Source: Clostridiaceae bacterium Marseille-Q4149 (GTDB lineage Bacteria; Bacillota; Clostridia; Oscillospirales; Oscillospiraceae). From it: 64,000 nucleotides of DNA. Of this stretch, positions 11,686 to 20,095 are shown in pieces. The position numbers and the translations under genes were made by a program. The notes beneath the pieces were generated by a model. It was not told the DNA's origin. It did no database searches and saw only the letters and a program-made list of their open reading frames with translations. The DNA is taken from contig CP073691.1 of NCBI GenBank assembly GCA_018228685.1, positions 2,108,001 to 2,172,000 on the forward strand, read 5' to 3'. Each line of letters begins with the position of its first letter. Positions within the stretch are counted from its first letter, which is position 1.

Positions 11686-11714
11686 ATTGTAGCACCATTA
11701 TTTTTATCTGTAAA
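11686..11714 (-). promoter_or_regulatory. uvrB promoter
   Basis: Read on the minus strand: TTTACA (11709-11714), a 17-bp spacer, then TACAAT (11686-11691), about 40 bp before the uvrB ATG. Both boxes are close to sigma-A consensus. Confidence 0.75.
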
Positions 11715-11724
11715 CAGATTTTTT

Positions 11725-11738
11725 CAAACAAATGTTCT
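11725..11738 (-). promoter_or_regulatory. LexA (SOS) box candidate of uvrB
   Basis: The minus strand reads AGAACATTTGTTTG, which matches 11 of 14 positions of the Bacillus-type box CGAACATATGTTCG and keeps the GAAC-N4-GTT core. It sits 10 bp upstream of the -35 box. uvrB is a classic LexA target in Firmicutes. Confidence 0.65.
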
Positions 11739-11852
11739 GGATCTGGCCCAGGGCGGCAGGCATGTGTTGATAAGAGCAGCAGGGACGCGGCAGAATGGCC
11801 GCGTCCCCGCTATGCTGTTTCTCTATTCCGGCCGGTCACGCGGGCGATTGGG

Positions 11853-11867
11853 TGAAATTAGGTATCG
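11853..11867. repeat. Left attachment repeat (attL) of the ychF island
   Basis: TGAAATTAGGTATCG is identical to 45876-45890, which is the start of ychF. Sequence on either side of the two copies is unrelated. The copies are 34,023 bp apart and the right one adjoins an excisionase/integrase pair, so they are the direct repeats of a site-specific integration. Confidence 0.85.
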
Positions 11868-11949
11868 CCGTACCCGGAAGTCCTTCTAAAAGTTGATAAA
11901 ACGCCATAAATCCTGATATATCAATGGTTCCAAAGATTTGAAAAATTAC

Positions 11950-11979
11950 AAAAATCTATATAACTCGATATAGATTTTT
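11950..11979. repeat. 12-bp inverted repeat near attL
   Basis: AAAAATCTATAT (11950-11961) and ATATAGATTTTT (11968-11979) are perfect arms around a 6-nt spacer, ~85 bp inside the left att repeat. It could be a recombinase or excisionase binding site, or a bidirectional terminator, since either orientation ends in T5. Confidence 0.55.
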
Positions 11980-11986
11980 ACACGTT

Positions 11987-12005
11987 TGGTACAGAAATGG
12001 TACAG
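11987..12005. repeat. Paired TGGTACAG direct repeats, 11-bp period (left arm-type sites)
   Basis: TGGTACAG occurs at 11987-11994 and again at 11998-12005. The right end of the island has the equivalent pair TGGTGTAA at 45791 and 45802 with the same 11-bp period. Tn916/lambda-type integrases bind such short direct repeats with their N-terminal arm domain. That role is inferred. Confidence 0.55.
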
Positions 12006-12056
12006 TAAATTTGCGTGGTTTTTGAGGAAAAATGAGCCCGCTGCAACGGGGTGAAA

Positions 12057-12086
12057 AAGGCCGGAGGACGTGCGTCCTCCGGCCTT
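12057..12086 (-). terminator. Terminator for leftward transcripts of the island
   Basis: AAGGCCGGAGGACG (12057-12070) and CGTCCTCCGGCCTT (12073-12086) form a GC-rich stem. On the minus strand it is followed by TTTTTC, which makes it a good intrinsic terminator. It is the first strong one after the leftward polysaccharide operon. Confidence 0.7.
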
Positions 12087-12131
12087 CGTTTGGGCTGTGA
12101 TGTCAGGTGAAGCCGGTGAGATCAAAGTATC

Positions 12132-12163
12132 CGATCATTTTCGTGAGGTCACGAAAATGATCG
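12132..12163. repeat. 15-bp perfect palindrome with a 2-bp centre
   Basis: CGATCATTTTCGTGA (12132-12146) and TCACGAAAATGATCG (12149-12163) are perfect arms separated by GG. No U-run follows on either strand, so it is not an ordinary terminator. It precedes a short ORF remnant. A protein-binding operator or a mobile-element scar are possible explanations. Confidence 0.6.
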
Positions 12164-12166
12164 TAC

Positions 12167-12364
12167 CGGGAACAGCTCGAACGGGAAATCAAGGGCTATA
12201 TGCAGCATTCCCGATTCCAGCGATTTGAAATCTCCCATCCGATGCGCTACTCACAGGAGCACCCTTTGCACTTTACGGAAACGAAAACGACCACGCCGAA
12301 CCGCACAAAGTCACGCGAAACCGCGCATGCCGTGCATGGTTTGCAGAAGCGTGGACGGGTGTAA
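12167..12364 (+). pseudogene. Unrecognised coding remnant, about 65 codons
   Basis: An open stretch begins directly after an in-frame stop and ends at TAA 12362-12364. It encodes a plausible globular, charged peptide (REQLEREIKGYMQHSRF ... TKSRETAHAVHGLQKRGRV) but lacks a start codon with a ribosome site near its beginning. I do not recognise the family. It looks like the C-terminal end of a gene whose front is lost at the palindrome. Confidence 0.25.
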
Positions 12365-12447
12365 TTCGTTTGCGTAAGGGGGAATAAATTTGCGGTTTGG
12401 GCAGGGATTGAATCTGTCCGAGCTTTTCAGGGCTTTCTACAGGGCAT

Positions 12448-13368
12448 TTATTTCCCATCTTCATTAAAATAAAGCATTTTGCCAGAAACCGGCTCTCTTT
12501 GGGGTTCAGTGTATTCAGTTCCATAAATCTTGCACCTGAACTTCTCCAATGATGCATCAATATCATCAAATACACTCTGAAATACCAAGGTGTTTGTATA
12601 CCCAGAAGTTTTTTCCTCTCTTGAAGAAAAATACTTCTGATTTAGGGCGCGCACTTTTGATGCACACGCTGGTAGGGTATCCTTTCCGCTTTTTAGCAAG
12701 CTAAAGTGGCTCGCCTCAGTTCTAAATTCATTCACTATATCCCTTAATTTGTTGTAAATTGGATCACACACCTTTTGCCGAATATGCTTGTTACCCACAA
12801 GAAAATCTAAGTTGCCGTAGGCATTGTCAAATGCACCTAACCCTACAGAAGATGCCAACCGGTAGCTATCCATGCACCGGATAAATACTTCTTTATATTT
12901 TTTTATTTCGTACTCATATATCGTGTCCAACTCCCGATCAACATCGGTGTTTTCATCAAAAGTGAGAACGGCTGATTCCTCATACCAAGATAATAATTTG
13001 TCTTTGGCTTCATGATGGACCTCTTTGTCTTCTGACAAGGCTGCAATTATCTTGTGCCATTCGTTTGACCGTTCTTCTGTAAATGCATCTATAATCAAAT
13101 CATATGGAGCGTCTACTTCAAGATAATTAATCTTTCGCAATCTTTTCAAGACACTTGTTGCCTGAAGCCAAAACTCCTCCATGGCCTTTCGTTTTTCAAC
13201 AAAATACTCTGTAAGCGACATGATAAATCCCAAGAAAGCACTTCCAAGAAAAGCCATGGAGATATCATAAAAAATGCAATTACCGTCCTTGCCAATGGCG
13301 AATGCACTCACTAAGGATATTAGTGAGATAACAAAAGTGATGATGGTCAGCCATTTCTTTGCTTTCAT
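12448..13368 (-). CDS. Membrane-anchored protein of unknown function, 306 aa
   Basis: Two hydrophobic segments at the N-terminus (about 7-25 and 36-53) are followed by a ~250-residue soluble, mostly helical and charged domain. The segments are closely spaced, so the large domain is probably cytoplasmic. No catalytic motif, signal cleavage site or known family is recognised. It is AT-rich like the island and is the last minus-strand gene before the terminator at 12057, 54 bp after the VanZ-nucleotidyltransferase gene. It could belong to the polysaccharide operon or be separate cargo of the island end. Confidence 0.65.
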   Translation of the reverse strand: MKAKKWLTIITFVISLISLVSAFAIGKDGNCIFYDISMAFLGSAFLGFIMSLTEYFVEKRKAMEEFWLQATSVLKRLRKINYLEVDAPYDLIIDAFTEERSNEWHKIIAALSEDKEVHHEAKDKLLSWYEESAVLTFDENTDVDRELDTIYEYEIKKYKEVFIRCMDSYRLASSVGLGAFDNAYGNLDFLVGNKHIRQKVCDPIYNKLRDIVNEFRTEASHFSLLKSGKDTLPACASKVRALNQKYFSSREEKTSGYTNTLVFQSVFDDIDASLEKFRCKIYGTEYTEPQREPVSGKMLYFNEDGK

Positions 13369-13422
13369 TTTTCATCCCCTTGCTATTACTCTATCGTTGC
13401 AGATTTTGGATAATCCTTCTGC

Positions 13423-15162
13423 TTATTTCTTCTCATCTATAATCCCATATCGCTTCATTAGCTCGATGCGCCCTTTTGCCAGCTTGATGGAGCCGGACGC
13501 GCTGTTGTCCGCGCCGGACTGCTTTTCTCCGGCGTAGTGGGCGATGCGCTGCACCCACGCCACGGGCAGCAGGTACGGGCGCTTTTTGAGGTACGGGTAG
13601 CGCCGCTCCAGATACGCCCGCTTGGGGAACACCGTGCGCAGGACACTGCTTTTCTCGCCGGTGCGGCTGGCCTTGACGGCGTTCAGCGTCACGGTGGACG
13701 AGTGCAGGCGGGTGTAGCTGTTGGAGCCGTACACGCCGCCGCAAAGGGTGTCGTGCAGCAGCGGCTCCACGTCTACATCGCCGTCCCACAGCCCGGGCAG
13801 GTCAAAGTCGATGTCCAGATACGTCCGGGCGATCCGGAAGGCCGCGGCGGCGAAGGTCGCCGCGTGGACCCCGGCGCACTGATCATGCAGGCGCTGCCAG
13901 TCGATCTGATCGTGGTACGCCTGCGCCCAGAGGCCGATGTCGCAGAACTGCCGCAGGCCGATGCCGCTGTACACAAAGTGCTTGTAGGCGTGCAGAATCA
14001 GGTACAGCAGGTGCTCATGGGGCGGCATAGTCAGGAAGCCGTCCACCTCCACGGGGGCGATGTCCACAAAGAAGTGATTCAGCTCGTCGTGGGCATCCTC
14101 AGCGGAATCGAACAGGTGGCGGTGCAGCTCGATGTAAAGCGGGCTGTCTTTTTTTGTGTAGGACACCTCGTCCGCCGTGGGCAGCTCATCGGCGGGCGTA
14201 TCGGTGGTCAGGCCATTTGCCAGCAGCGCCTCGTGGCAGACAAAGAACTCGCCCTCCGGGATGAAGAGGTCGTCGTCCGCACTGATGCGTTGATCGCGCA
14301 GGGGGTAAAGCCTGCTGCAAAGCTGCCCCTTCACCACAACAGGGTGCAGTCCGGCGGCCCGGAGCTTCCCGTAAAGGTCGGCGAACTCCGCCGAGCGCAC
14401 GGTCTGGTTCAGCACCTGCCCGATGACCTGCCGCTTGATGGCCGCGAACAGCGGGGCGTTCTCCCCGGCGGCAGGCGTCTTGCGGACGGCCTCGAAGAGG
14501 ATGGGCAGCAGCTTCTGCTGGTTTGCCAGCGTGAATATGGCAGGCCAGTCCACGGCCTCCGTGGGCAGCTCCCCGCCGGAGACGGCAGCCTTGGCGATAT
14601 GCAGAAATTGCGTTTCGGTGGCAGTCAGGGTCATGGTCGTGGGCCTTTCCTTGTGTTTTTCCATGGCGTGGGCCAGCAACAGCGAGGCCGCGCCGACGAA
14701 CGCCCCCAGTGTGTTGCAGATCACGTCGTCCGTCTCCGCCATGCCGAGAGCAAAGCGGTACTGCGCGTACTCGATCCCCGCACTGAGGACGCAGCCGGTC
14801 AGCGTCGTGAGGGCGATGCGGAGCCAGCGGTGCCATGTACGCGGCAGGGCGTTGGACAGCGTCAGCCCCAGCGGGAAGAAGAGGAAGACGTTCATCAGCA
14901 TCTCCCGGTAAAGCTCCGGCTGCTGCCGCGCGGCCGCAAGCGCGGCGAAGGGGGTGAGGACGGCGGCGTAAGTCCCGGGCGTGCGGGAGAGAAGGGTGGC
15001 GTGGAGGATGATCGCTGCGGACACGCAGAACAGGATCACATTGACGGCGATTCTGACCTTTGCGCGGAGGCAGTTGCAGAGCACCGTCCATCCGGCAAAC
15101 GCCAACAGCATCAGGAGGCACACCGTCCATGGATTCATCGCATAGATTTGGCGAAATATCAT
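13423..15162 (-). CDS. Fusion: VanZ-like membrane domain plus nucleotidyltransferase-fold domain
   Basis: 579 residues. Residues ~1-165 carry four to five hydrophobic segments with VanZ-like features (NVFLFFPLG, IEYAQYRFALGMAETDDVICNTLGAFVG). From ~175 the sequence matches the uncharacterised nucleotidyltransferase family NTP_transf_5 often found in polysaccharide loci (VVKGQLCSRLYP, RISADDDLFI, IELHRHLFD, HLLYLILHAYKHF). The acidic DDDLF patch could bind metal. It begins 2 bp after the FrhB-like gene stop. It may modify a lipid-linked glycan or its carrier; substrate unknown. This arrangement looks unusual. The gene is more GC-rich than its neighbours. Confidence 0.75.
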   Translation of the reverse strand: MIFRQIYAMNPWTVCLLMLLAFAGWTVLCNCLRAKVRIAVNVILFCVSAAIILHATLLSRTPGTYAAVLTPFAALAAARQQPELYREMLMNVFLFFPLGLTLSNALPRTWHRWLRIALTTLTGCVLSAGIEYAQYRFALGMAETDDVICNTLGAFVGAASLLLAHAMEKHKERPTTMTLTATETQFLHIAKAAVSGGELPTEAVDWPAIFTLANQQKLLPILFEAVRKTPAAGENAPLFAAIKRQVIGQVLNQTVRSAEFADLYGKLRAAGLHPVVVKGQLCSRLYPLRDQRISADDDLFIPEGEFFVCHEALLANGLTTDTPADELPTADEVSYTKKDSPLYIELHRHLFDSAEDAHDELNHFFVDIAPVEVDGFLTMPPHEHLLYLILHAYKHFVYSGIGLRQFCDIGLWAQAYHDQIDWQRLHDQCAGVHAATFAAAAFRIARTYLDIDFDLPGLWDGDVDVEPLLHDTLCGGVYGSNSYTRLHSSTVTLNAVKASRTGEKSSVLRTVFPKRAYLERRYPYLKKRPYLLPVAWVQRIAHYAGEKQSGADNSASGSIKLAKGRIELMKRYGIIDEKK

Positions 15163-15164
15163 AT

Positions 15165-16328
15165 TTATCGCGTCAGGCGGCGAATGACGCGGGCCAGAAG
15201 GCTTCTGTTCCAGCGTTCCTTCGCTGCCTCTTCCTTTGTCGGTTCGCAGCAGGCGGAAACCAGTTCCGCAAACGGTTTCTGTTCATATCCTGCCCAGAAC
15301 TCATCGTACCGCGCCGGTTTCTGAATAGGCCGGAGCATAGCAGGATTCCATGTAAGCGCGCCCTCTGCGGCAGGACAGGTTTGCAGCCTATCCTTGCAGC
15401 GTTCCAGCAAAGCGCGGCCTTTCTCGCTGTGCAGCAAAACAAGGGATGTCCCCTGCGGATGGTAGGCTTCCGGCTGAATACCCTTGACGCCCCAGTAGTC
15501 CGCCAATGTGATATCGCTGCACCGCTCGATACCCTTGAATTTACAATCAAAGCAGGAGCCGCGGGAATACAGACCTTTGATAAATCCACGCTGATACGGA
15601 TTCTTGGCAGCAAGCTGTAAAAATTCTCTGCGGTTCTCAAATGCAGCATGGATATGATAGTTCTCCCATCCGGTTGCTTTCTTGCGGAATGAGAACGATT
15701 TCAATTTACTGCCGTTCTGCGTTTCCAGCGCAGAGCGATAATCCTTCCAAATCATAGGGGATGGCACACTGTGGCAGGCGGTATCCTGCGTGATCAGCGT
15801 CTCATACTCCCGGCTGAGGTAATTCTTTAGTCCGGCCACCTGACACGGCATTCCGCTGAAATAAACCCAGCGCCCGGCGGTAAGCGCCGCCTTCGCCTGC
15901 GCATAGATGTCCGCCGGGATGCTGCTCTGCACATATTTGGAACTGCAAAGCGCAGCAAGCTCCGCGATGCTCTCTGCGGCAGTATGTATCACGTCGAAGT
16001 TCTGATTGAACGCCGCGCCGAACACGATACCGCCACGGCGGATGATCTCGGAGGCCAGCACCGGGAAAATCGCACCGGAAGAGGATGCAGGCAGGAGCGC
16101 TTCGTCGTTTGCATATCCGGTCAGGATCTCCGTGTGGGCCGATACCTGCGGCGGTGTGGAAACCGGGCACTTGCAGGCGCAAAGGCCGCAGTCAGTACAC
16201 GCTGCGGCGTCAACTGCCGGATGGAGAAAGCCGTGTTCATCCGGCTGCATCCGGATCGCGGCAGACGGACAAACGGCAACGCAACTGCCACAGCCGGTGC
16301 AGATATCAGAAATTTGAGAGATGTTCAT
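15165..16328 (-). CDS. Fe-S protein with FrhB/FdhB-type C-terminal domain, polysaccharide-locus type
   Basis: 387 residues. Two 4Fe-4S motifs stand at the N-terminus (CTGCGSCVAVCP at about 12-23, CTDCGLCACKCP at about 41-52). An FrhB/FdhB-like region follows (FGAAFNQNFDV, CSSKYVQSS, FSGMPCQVAGLKNYL, CFDCKFKG, DITLADYWG). Relatives occur as F420-hydrogenase beta subunits, but in capsule loci they sit with pyruvyl transferases and are thought to act in sugar modification. It overlaps the upstream GT2 gene by 4 bp (ATGA), indicating translational coupling. The redox partner is not known. Confidence 0.82.
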   Translation of the reverse strand: MNISQISDICTGCGSCVAVCPSAAIRMQPDEHGFLHPAVDAAACTDCGLCACKCPVSTPPQVSAHTEILTGYANDEALLPASSSGAIFPVLASEIIRRGGIVFGAAFNQNFDVIHTAAESIAELAALCSSKYVQSSIPADIYAQAKAALTAGRWVYFSGMPCQVAGLKNYLSREYETLITQDTACHSVPSPMIWKDYRSALETQNGSKLKSFSFRKKATGWENYHIHAAFENRREFLQLAAKNPYQRGFIKGLYSRGSCFDCKFKGIERCSDITLADYWGVKGIQPEAYHPQGTSLVLLHSEKGRALLERCKDRLQTCPAAEGALTWNPAMLRPIQKPARYDEFWAGYEQKPFAELVSACCEPTKEEAAKERWNRSLLARVIRRLTR

Positions 16329-17329
16329 AAAGTTTCCCTTAAAGTATCTATTGCGGTCTTAATCTTTCTTATACAGCGCAGCGGAAAAACCATATAAGGG
16401 CAAAAAAGCGAACAATAACCTATCATGTCATTAATGGTGCACGCATGAACCCTCCTCAAATCGGCATAAACTGTCCTTGCTGTTTTCTTAGACTTTAATT
16501 TGATTGCCTCATTAAAAGCCAGCTTATAGTAGGCTATGTCGGCCAGCAATCTATATTTTTGAACCTCTACTGGATCATTTATAACTTGGCCTATCAAATG
16601 ATATCGAATATCCCTATAGCCCGCACAGTTCTTCATAAATTTCTCTATTGCTACTTCAGAATCAGCAGCAGATTGTGACAAGGAGTTCTCCTGAATATTG
16701 TAAATCATTTGCGGCTCATCTATATAGCCGCACTTTTTCTTGTAGGTTAGCGGCATCAGGAACTGTAGATTCTGTCCAAAGCGAGACTGGTAGATTTCTC
16801 GATCCGGGTAAAAATCAAACAGTGCAGATGTCCTGACCATATAACTTCCTGCCCAGTTATTTGTTTCTCCTCCAACCAGTGCAGAAAAAACATCATCTAT
16901 ACGTTTCTCTTTTTCATCATATATAAAAAGGCTCTTTCCGCTTTTTCGATTATACCAGCCATTTGAGCGAACAACATCTATATCCGGATGCGATTTTAAA
17001 AAAGCAACCCTTGTAGAAACCGCAGATTCGAGCAATTCATCGTCGATATCTATCAGACACAAATATTCTCCCGTCACATGCTTCAATCCAGTATTAATCG
17101 CTCCCCCGGGACCTTTGTTCTCTTGAGAAACGTAAACGAGCTGTATTCCTGCGTTTCTGAATCTGTCATTCCATGCGAGTACGCGTTGTTCGCTCTGATC
17201 AGTTGATCCATCATTCACGACAATAACTTCCATGTGAGCGTACTTTTGCTTGAGAATTGAATCAAAGCACCTATCGACGAACTTTTCTCCATTATAACAC
17301 GGAACAATTATACTAGCTAAACTATCCAT
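16325..17329 (-). CDS. GT2-family glycosyltransferase
   Basis: 334 residues with a GT-A fold front: SIIVPCYNGEKFVDRC at about 6-21, VVNDGSTDQS near 37, and a DXD-like DIDDE near 95. The second half is species-variable, and the C-terminus has a short hydrophobic stretch with basic residues that may touch the membrane. It transfers a sugar from a nucleotide donor during assembly of the surface glycan; donor and acceptor cannot be read from the sequence. It overlaps the flippase gene by 8 bp and the FrhB-like gene by 4 bp. Confidence 0.88.
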   Translation of the reverse strand: MDSLASIIVPCYNGEKFVDRCFDSILKQKYAHMEVIVVNDGSTDQSEQRVLAWNDRFRNAGIQLVYVSQENKGPGGAINTGLKHVTGEYLCLIDIDDELLESAVSTRVAFLKSHPDIDVVRSNGWYNRKSGKSLFIYDEKEKRIDDVFSALVGGETNNWAGSYMVRTSALFDFYPDREIYQSRFGQNLQFLMPLTYKKKCGYIDEPQMIYNIQENSLSQSAADSEVAIEKFMKNCAGYRDIRYHLIGQVINDPVEVQKYRLLADIAYYKLAFNEAIKLKSKKTARTVYADLRRVHACTINDMIGYCSLFCPYMVFPLRCIRKIKTAIDTLRETL

Positions 17330-18884
17330 TTCTATCCTCTTTTTTTGAACAAAGCCTTGCTGTCGTTCCTCTAACTAAACGGATGGTCAAAGTCTTGATT
17401 GCGCCGAACTCTGTCGTCCTATAAAACAAGGCACAACTCAGTAAGGCAGGAACGCCTACTGACACTATCCCTCTAACAAGGAATAGTAAATATGCGTTTG
17501 AAAGGTAAATCTGTGCATTCAGCCAATAGGTAAGAGCGATATATCCAACGCCAAGGAGCAGGTACACCATATATTTTCTAAAATACTTTTTCACAGGAGC
17601 ATGGAATACCGTTCGATAGATTACAAATGGTCTGTACCAATCCGCAGTAAACAGACTTCCAATAATAGTTCCAAGAAATACACCCGCTACTCCAAATGGT
17701 TTCGCCAGCAAAATAGACGCGACTAAATTTACTATAGCGAATCCGAACGGAATCCACGTGTCCTCCAGATATTTTCCAGCAGCACCCTTCATCGTAATAA
17801 GAGGGATTCTCAGACCCGTCAGATAATTATTTAAAACAATTACCGCAACCGTCCCCGCACTAAAAATATAGTTTCTCCCTATCCAGATATCTCCAATAAA
17901 CAGATTGTAAAGGCTCATAAAGCACGTAGCTTCTATGCTGTAAATTAAGAATGCGCAGAAAAAAACCGTATCAAATATTTCCAGTTTCTTCTCATCGTTT
18001 TCAACTGCTACAACGTTTCCCATGCTAGCAGTTATTCCACTAAACAATGTGGCAATAAAGCCATTGATCATGTTCCGAATCAACAGATAATTTGAATATA
18101 TACCTGTAGCAGCAAGGCTTACAAGTTTCGTAATAATCAGATTGTCAGTTGAATTTACCAAATAGTCGCCAATTTTCGCGATAATCAGGCCAGAGACATT
18201 TCTCTTTATTTCTACTGTTTTTTCACTCGGCAGCCTGTCCTTAGAAGAAAAATCAACTTCACTATATTTTTGGGTTATATAGATGTTTTGGAGTGCCATT
18301 AGAATAATTGAGCAAACAATTTGTACGCTCAAGTAAACCACATAATTTCGAGTTAAGACAAGCACAAGAATCTGCAAAATGGTTTGTGCCGTGTTGACCG
18401 CCATGTTGATCGGAACAAGGCGGAACGCCTGATTATCCGAGGATATGAGGGTTGTCTTATATGCCAGAAAATAACTGACAACCGTGTTGGCAAGAAAAGC
18501 AAAGTACGCGAAATCAGTTCCTGCTGGTTGTTGATCAACGGGGATGAAGAAATCCAAAAAGAAGAAAAGCAGAATTCCCGATATCAGCACAATCGTTCCA
18601 ATTATTGAATACGCTTTTCTATATAAAGACATCAAGGAACTGACAACCTTATAGTCCTTTTCCGCCAGCGGCTTATAGAGACTAAAGCCAATTGCGGTGG
18701 CAATACCTAGCTCACTGATGGATAAAAAGCCGAGGACATTCCCAAGCAGCCCAGCCAATCCTAAGTAGTCCGTCCCTAATATATGAATAAAAACTGTTCT
18801 TGAGATAAAGCCTAGTATTGAGACAAGAATTGTATTTCCAAAAGAAAACACAATATTTTTTGCAGAATTTTCCAGTCGTGACAT
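17322..18884 (-). CDS. wzx: Oligosaccharide flippase (Wzx-like, MATE/PST superfamily)
   Basis: 520 residues with twelve to fourteen hydrophobic helices spread along the whole protein, matching polysaccharide-repeat exporters. The N-terminus (NIVFSFGNTILVSILGFISRT) and the loop FIHILGTDYLGLAGLLGNV are typical of Firmicutes Wzx proteins. It should flip the undecaprenyl-linked repeat unit to the outer face for EpsG-type polymerisation. It is low in GC. It lies 34 bp after the pyruvyl transferase gene. Confidence 0.88.
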   Translation of the reverse strand: MSRLENSAKNIVFSFGNTILVSILGFISRTVFIHILGTDYLGLAGLLGNVLGFLSISELGIATAIGFSLYKPLAEKDYKVVSSLMSLYRKAYSIIGTIVLISGILLFFFLDFFIPVDQQPAGTDFAYFAFLANTVVSYFLAYKTTLISSDNQAFRLVPINMAVNTAQTILQILVLVLTRNYVVYLSVQIVCSIILMALQNIYITQKYSEVDFSSKDRLPSEKTVEIKRNVSGLIIAKIGDYLVNSTDNLIITKLVSLAATGIYSNYLLIRNMINGFIATLFSGITASMGNVVAVENDEKKLEIFDTVFFCAFLIYSIEATCFMSLYNLFIGDIWIGRNYIFSAGTVAVIVLNNYLTGLRIPLITMKGAAGKYLEDTWIPFGFAIVNLVASILLAKPFGVAGVFLGTIIGSLFTADWYRPFVIYRTVFHAPVKKYFRKYMVYLLLGVGYIALTYWLNAQIYLSNAYLLFLVRGIVSVGVPALLSCALFYRTTEFGAIKTLTIRLVRGTTARLCSKKEDRNG

Positions 18885-18918
18885 ATTTACCTCGTCGGTT
18901 TTCTGATAAGGATCTGTA

Positions 18919-20082
18919 CTATTTTTTTATTAGTTCCTCCAATGCACTGCGCGCATCATCCGCGCGGGCAATGTACGCAGGGAGTATCGTTTTCAAATGT
19001 GTCTGGATGTTTTCGCGCTTTTCATACAGCTTTATAAATGCCCGTGTCAGTTCGTCGCTTTCCTTCAGCTGCTGCACCGGCAAAACATAACCTTCTTCCG
19101 TTCCAAACAGATCGCGGGCAATGCCGCGCGCCTTGACGGAGTAACCGACCACCAAAGTCGGAACGCCCGTAGAATATGCCGCTATGGTCGCATGGGTCCG
19201 CGCACCGATGAAGAATCTGCATTTGGAAATTATATATTTCAGCTGCGGCGCAATATGGTCATCTACAAGAATCAGGCGCGGGTCATGATCGAAGTCGTCA
19301 TAAAGCTGTTTCAGTGGAATACGATCATCATTGCTGGCCCAGACCACATGGGGAATCAGCGCAATATAAGCATCGGTGTTGTCCAGAATATATCGGATCA
19401 GGGTTTTGTAGTTGGCATAAGCCGCACCCTTGTTCTGCTCATTATGAATGATCATGGGGCTGATATTGATGCCAATGACGTTGCTTTGCAAGAAACGCTC
19501 ATCAAGGCTACACGTCTCTGGACTCATATGAAATGCAGGATCAGGCATTTGCACGACATTGGCACCTGTCTCTTTAACTGCTTCGTATGTAATGCTTTCT
19601 CTGGCTGCGACAAGGGCATAATTCCACAAATCTTCGGCAACAGACGCTTCTGCTACAACATCCGGTTCTATCGAACACCCCCAAAGGATCGTTCTAATTT
19701 TCTGCTTTATAAAAGCCCGGTTCAGATATGCATATATGCCGGTATTTCCATAACAGTAATTGTCGCCGCCAACGGATAGTGCAATATCCGTGTTGCCCTT
19801 ACACCGCTGAATTGCAGGCAAATAGTAGAGTCCGTCCATATCTGTATATTTTCCGGTCAGTTTTAATCTCGCATATGCTTTCAGAAATTCAAAATCCTTT
19901 TTTCTGAAGCCTCTTGCGGAAGTCAGGGCTGCGATACGTGCGAGTGCGTATTGAGAATCCTCTTTGCAGTTCTCTGAAAGAATGCAATACGAATGTTCTC
20001 CCAGAAGCTGTATTGTTCCCCGTACAATCGCCTCGCAGCCATGGTTGCCGCTACCGCCGTTTCCGTACATTATAATCTTCAT
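18919..20082 (-). CDS. Polysaccharide pyruvyl transferase family protein
   Basis: 387 residues from the ATG at 20082, which has GAAGG upstream; an upstream in-frame extension overlaps the previous gene and is rejected. The N-terminal motif MKIIMYGNGGSGNHGCEAIVRG and the internal GGDNYCYGN and GARTHATIAAYSTGVPTLVVGYSVKARG are the signatures of PF04230 (CsaB/WcaK/AmsJ-like). The enzyme would add a pyruvate ketal to a sugar of the repeat unit. An FrhB-like Fe-S protein is encoded three genes downstream, a common pairing in capsule loci. Confidence 0.9.
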   Translation of the reverse strand: MKIIMYGNGGSGNHGCEAIVRGTIQLLGEHSYCILSENCKEDSQYALARIAALTSARGFRKKDFEFLKAYARLKLTGKYTDMDGLYYLPAIQRCKGNTDIALSVGGDNYCYGNTGIYAYLNRAFIKQKIRTILWGCSIEPDVVAEASVAEDLWNYALVAARESITYEAVKETGANVVQMPDPAFHMSPETCSLDERFLQSNVIGINISPMIIHNEQNKGAAYANYKTLIRYILDNTDAYIALIPHVVWASNDDRIPLKQLYDDFDHDPRLILVDDHIAPQLKYIISKCRFFIGARTHATIAAYSTGVPTLVVGYSVKARGIARDLFGTEEGYVLPVQQLKESDELTRAFIKLYEKRENIQTHLKTILPAYIARADDARSALEELIKK

Positions 20083-20095
20083 AGTTTGATACCTT

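Larger units (their letters stand above)
11739..12447. other. Gene-poor region: uvrB-side spacer plus left end of the genomic island
   Basis: About 700 bp without a convincing gene. 11739-11852 is the presumed chromosomal spacer and contains a strong hairpin (GGGACGCGGC 11782-11791 / GCCGCGTCCC 11798-11807) without a U-run. From the 15-bp att repeat at 11853 onward the sequence becomes AT-rich and holds a 12-bp inverted repeat, paired direct repeats, a terminator, a 15-bp palindrome and a short ORF remnant, each listed separately. Confidence 0.7.

Noticed and set aside
8321..11692. A very long open frame on the plus strand opposite TraX-like, DUF1643 and uvrB
   Set aside because: It is a GC-skew shadow of real minus-strand genes; the composition is Gly/Gln/His/Leu repeats without domains.
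11782..11807. Intrinsic terminator in the uvrB-side spacer
   Set aside because: Strong stem but no U-run on either strand; kept only as a hairpin in the region description.
12090..12165. Short SDHFREVTKMI-like string that recalls a DinD-type protein
   Set aside because: Only about ten residues, no start codon context, and it overlaps the palindrome. Too little to call a dinD remnant.
12448..13368. Toxin or phage-defence effector call for the unknown membrane protein
   Set aside because: No diagnostic motif or partner gene supports it; position alone is not enough.
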